Source of the DNA: JdFR-22 sp046537735
Lineage (GTDB): Archaea; Halobacteriota; Archaeoglobi; Archaeoglobales; Archaeoglobaceae
DNA: 5,630 nucleotides
Direction of reading: 5' to 3'
Assembly: GCA_046537735.1 (NCBI GenBank)
Contig: JBKHKH010000130.1
Coordinates: forward strand, 1 to 5,630
The position numbers were made by a program, and so were the translations under genes. Below the pieces are notes generated by a model. It made no database searches and was not told where the DNA came from. It saw only the letters and a program-made list of their open reading frames with translations. Every line of letters starts with the position of its first letter. Within the stretch, counting starts at the first letter, position 1. Below, one piece after another: positions 4,055-5,630 of this stretch.

Positions 4055-4582
4055 TTAATTCAGTCTTCTATACATCAATAGTACTCCCAAAAGACCGATA
4101 GAAGTCAAAGCTATTGTAGGCAGCTCTGGTACTGGAGGAGTAGTAGATGTGGCACAGAACGCAATGTGTGAGATCGCTTTAGGCGGTTTACTCTCAGAAT
4201 CAGAATAGGCAAATGTATCATTAGTCCTCCAATCAGGACTATAATCTACTAAGTATTCACCTTCTACATCATAGTTGTCAATTTTGTAGGCTACAGCTGT
4301 TATTTGGTAAGGTGAAGATTCCCAATATCCTTGATTGAAACCGGTCACTGTAACATTGACATATTGGTCTCCGTACTCCCACTCGTCTATAGTGATGTTT
4401 TTATCACCGTTATCTCCTGTTTCATTGAACTGCACCTTAGCAACACTATAGGTCCCCGTTGGACAATCAGTACCGTCAGTTCCCCCCTCAGTACCTGAGT
4501 CAGCTAGGGCCGATACCGTCAGCAACGCAATTCCCGTAAATAGGGTTAATATCACTATTATAGACCTTTTTATCTTGAACAT
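4055..4582 (-). CDS. Secreted surface protein with PEF-CTERM-like archaeosortase signal
   Basis: This protein of about 175 aa has an N-terminal signal peptide (MFKIKRS, a hydrophobic core, and probable cleavage after VSALA). Its ectodomain of about 120 residues contains several N-glycosylation sequons (for example FNET, KNITI, VNVTV, TNDTF) and two cysteines, one near the start (TDCPTG) and one near the end (AFCATS), that could form a disulphide. The C terminus reads PELPTIALTSIG, then a hydrophobic stretch, then YRRLN. This tripartite signal resembles PEF-CTERM, the substrate signal of archaeosortases that cut it and anchor the protein by a lipid. The ectodomain looks beta-rich with no recognised fold. 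Start: the ATG at 4582, giving a leader of about 10-12 bases from the upstream TATA. A GTG at 4594, 4 codons earlier and near the predicted transcription start, is an alternative leaderless start. Confidence 0.85.
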   Translation of the reverse strand: MFKIKRSIIVILTLFTGIALLTVSALADSGTEGGTDGTDCPTGTYSVAKVQFNETGDNGDKNITIDEWEYGDQYVNVTVTGFNQGYWESSPYQITAVAYKIDNYDVEGEYLVDYSPDWRTNDTFAYSDSESKPPKAISHIAFCATSTTPPVPELPTIALTSIGLLGVLLMYRRLN

Positions 4583-4613
4583 AATAAGCGCCACTCAATC
4601 TAAGAAAATAAAA

Positions 4614-4628
4614 GATATAAAGCTTTTC
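4614..4628 (-). promoter_or_regulatory. BRE/TATA promoter of the surface-protein gene
   Basis: Read on the minus strand, GAAAA (BRE-like) is followed by GCTTTATATC (4623-4614). The TATA centre near 4618 predicts transcription from about 4592, at or just before the start codon. This is the best-formed promoter on the minus strand here. Confidence 0.75.
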
Positions 4629-4815
4629 ATTTACTCTTGAGTGGTTATTATCCTTATGAATGTGATAATTTTGGGGTTCGATAATTTTTTTCTAAATTCA
4701 GGCGGTATCCTTAGAAATTAAGTTTAAAAATATTAATAACTCATTTTTGCTATTTTCTAGAGACAAAAAAAGTTTAGAGCTCCTCAAAGAAGTAAAAAAC
4801 TAATTTAGTTGTTCC
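4629..4815. other. Divergent intergenic region, no gene seen
   Basis: This A/T-rich region separates the divergent surface-protein gene and the gene at 4840. It contains TTTAAAAATATTAATAA near 4722-4739, a weak TATA candidate for the + gene but about 100 bp from its start, and a GAGCTC palindrome at 4778-4783. No ORF, tRNA or clear hairpin is seen. Confidence 0.5.
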
Positions 4816-4839
4816 ATGAAAATGTGTATGGTGCTTTAA
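4816..4839 (+). CDS. Possible 7-codon leader ORF abutting the next start
   Basis: ATG AAA ATG TGT ATG GTG CTT TAA encodes MKMCMVL, and its stop is directly followed, in the same frame, by the ATG of the next gene. It could be a leader peptide coupled to the main gene or an interrupted N-terminal extension. No Shine-Dalgarno precedes it, so it may be chance. Confidence 0.2.
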   Translation: MKMCMVL

Positions 4840-5451
4840 ATGCAAGTATCTCCGCTTAGAAAGAAGGTGTTACCAATTTTAAAACCTGAGGAAAGAGACT
4901 TCATGACCAGGGTGTGCAGTGAAATAGAGAGCAGTGGAAATGATCATTTGCCGGTATTATACCCTGGTTCTGGTGGAGATGTGACCCATGCGGTTCTACT
5001 TGGTAAGAACCTAGTATTCGTGGACTCCCACCAGCCGGACACGACCGTATCAGAGATCCGCTCAGAGATCGATTACCTTGGCGGAGAGATAATTGAGGAG
5101 AGTAGAACTGGCGTGTGGGGTAGAGGCGGCAAGCTCTCTATCAAATTCTGGCTGGAGGAGGAAATAAACCTTACATACTATGCGCAGGACGCTACCATAC
5201 TCCATGATATGAGTTTGAAGGAGCTGGAAAATGGATATTCCATTTATTTTGTGAAGGTGCCTCTACCTAAAGAGATGGGTGTAGGGTCTTTGAGTGATCC
5301 TCAATCTCTGGGAAGAGCTCTCAAGCACCTGGAGGTCGGCGGGTTCTATCTGGAGCGTGAGTGTCCGTTACCGGATCCTCTGGCCTCTAAAATAGGCTTT
5401 TCAAGGATAGCATCTGGGTACATATCCGGTTTATCCATCCATCCTGAGTAA
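4840..5451 (+). CDS. Hypothetical protein with Rossmann/methyltransferase-like glycine motif
   Basis: This is a 203-aa soluble protein. After a helical N-terminal region (about 1-35), residues 39-63 read as a beta strand, glycine loop and second strand: VLYPGSGGDVTHAVL, then NLVFVDSH. This matches motif I of class I SAM-dependent methyltransferases (hydrophobic strand, xGxGxD, acidic residue at the end of strand 2, here Asp62). Later segments YAQDATI (114-120), YSIYFVKVPLPKEMG (133-147) and LGRALKHLEVGGFYL (157-171) are compatible with strands 4-5 and the helix preceding strand 5, 'GG' being common there. I cannot name a substrate or closer family, and a nucleotide-binding non-methyltransferase fold is possible. 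The ATG at 4840 directly follows an in-frame TAA, so it is the first possible start; GGTG at 4830-4833 is a weak ribosome site. In-frame coding-like sequence continues past the stop. Confidence 0.8.
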   Translation: MQVSPLRKKVLPILKPEERDFMTRVCSEIESSGNDHLPVLYPGSGGDVTHAVLLGKNLVFVDSHQPDTTVSEIRSEIDYLGGEIIEESRTGVWGRGGKLSIKFWLEEEINLTYYAQDATILHDMSLKELENGYSIYFVKVPLPKEMGVGSLSDPQSLGRALKHLEVGGFYLERECPLPDPLASKIGFSRIASGYISGLSIHPE

Positions 5452-5514
5452 GGAAATCTCTACCGCAAGATGGAGCAAGTAGACGACATTGAAGAAATAC
5501 TGAAAGAGCTTTAG
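5452..5514 (+). other. In-frame continuation after the stop of the 4840 gene
   Basis: Directly after TAA (5449-5451) the same frame stays open for 20 codons (GNLYRKMEQVDD, then IEEILKEL) to a TAG at 5512-5514. The peptide is amphipathic and helical, like an ordinary protein C terminus. The internal ATG at 5470 lacks a properly spaced ribosome site, so a separate mini-gene is unlikely. It may be a C-terminal tail cut off by a recent nonsense mutation, a sequencing error, or readthrough. Confidence 0.4.
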
Positions 5515-5585
5515 AAAACCCACGATCTGCAAACAGGTCGAACATACAATGAGGCATTTCTCTCAAGCTCTTGATCATAAATAAA

Positions 5586-5630
5586 ATGGGCCTGGGCTGG
5601 TTAAAACGGATAGGTGACAAAATGGGTGGC
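5586..5630 (+). CDS. Probable start of a further gene, cut by window end
   Basis: ATG at 5586 opens a frame that stays open for 15 codons to the last base, reading MGLGWLKRIGDKMGG, a plausible amphipathic protein N terminus. It is preceded by an A/T-rich ATCATAAATAAA without a Shine-Dalgarno. The product cannot be identified from so little sequence. Confidence 0.4.
   Translation, partial: MGLGWLKRIGDKMGG

Noticed and set aside
5387..5620. Minus-strand 77-codon frame at the right end
   Set aside because: Overlaps the end of the + gene; no promoter or ribosome site and no recognisable protein features.

Overview
The window looks archaeal, most likely euryarchaeal. The reasons are: AT-rich TATA boxes about 26 bp upstream of start codons, one of them placed for leaderless transcription of the gene at 2824; strong GGAGGTGA Shine-Dalgarno sites on other genes; T-tract terminators; a surface protein ending in a PEF-CTERM-like archaeosortase signal (PELPTIAL, a hydrophobic stretch, then RR); a short archaeal-style winged-helix protein; and an HD-domain protein resembling the archaeal TIGR00295 group. 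A methanogen/ANME-type lineage would fit, but the exact lineage is inference.

Layout. 1-1264 (+): the 3' part of a class II-like histone deacetylase/acetylpolyamine amidohydrolase gene, overlapping by ATGA with an HD-domain hydrolase gene. 1327-1815 (+): a ten-cysteine protein, probably metal or Fe-S binding. 1859-2796 (mostly -): an unusual array of three short units, each headed by a copy of a ~55-bp repeat. Two repeat copies sit at matching distances upstream of small minus-strand genes (a 72-aa acidic lipoprotein and a 67-aa unknown protein). The third heads a two-helix membrane ORF without a convincing start. 2824-3797 (+): a seven-helix membrane protein followed 2 bp later by a winged-helix protein, ended by a perfect hairpin plus T-run. 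3840-4000: a gene-free, strikingly C-rich stretch with a TATA-like element, anti-Shine-Dalgarno-like CCUCC runs and a hairpin/U-tract, a candidate small RNA. 4055-4582 (-): a secreted protein anchored by an archaeosortase signal, with a good BRE/TATA promoter. 4840-5451 (+): a protein with a possible Rossmann/methyltransferase-like nucleotide-binding start, with in-frame coding-like sequence just past its stop codon. 5586-5630 (+): the probable beginning of another gene.

Functional links are modest. The HDAC and HD genes are probably co-transcribed, as are the 7TM and winged-helix genes (membrane protein plus cytosolic DNA-binding partner). The repeat-headed minus-strand genes probably share one promoter/leader module and so may be co-regulated. 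I see no tRNA, rRNA, CRISPR, transposase or phage gene.
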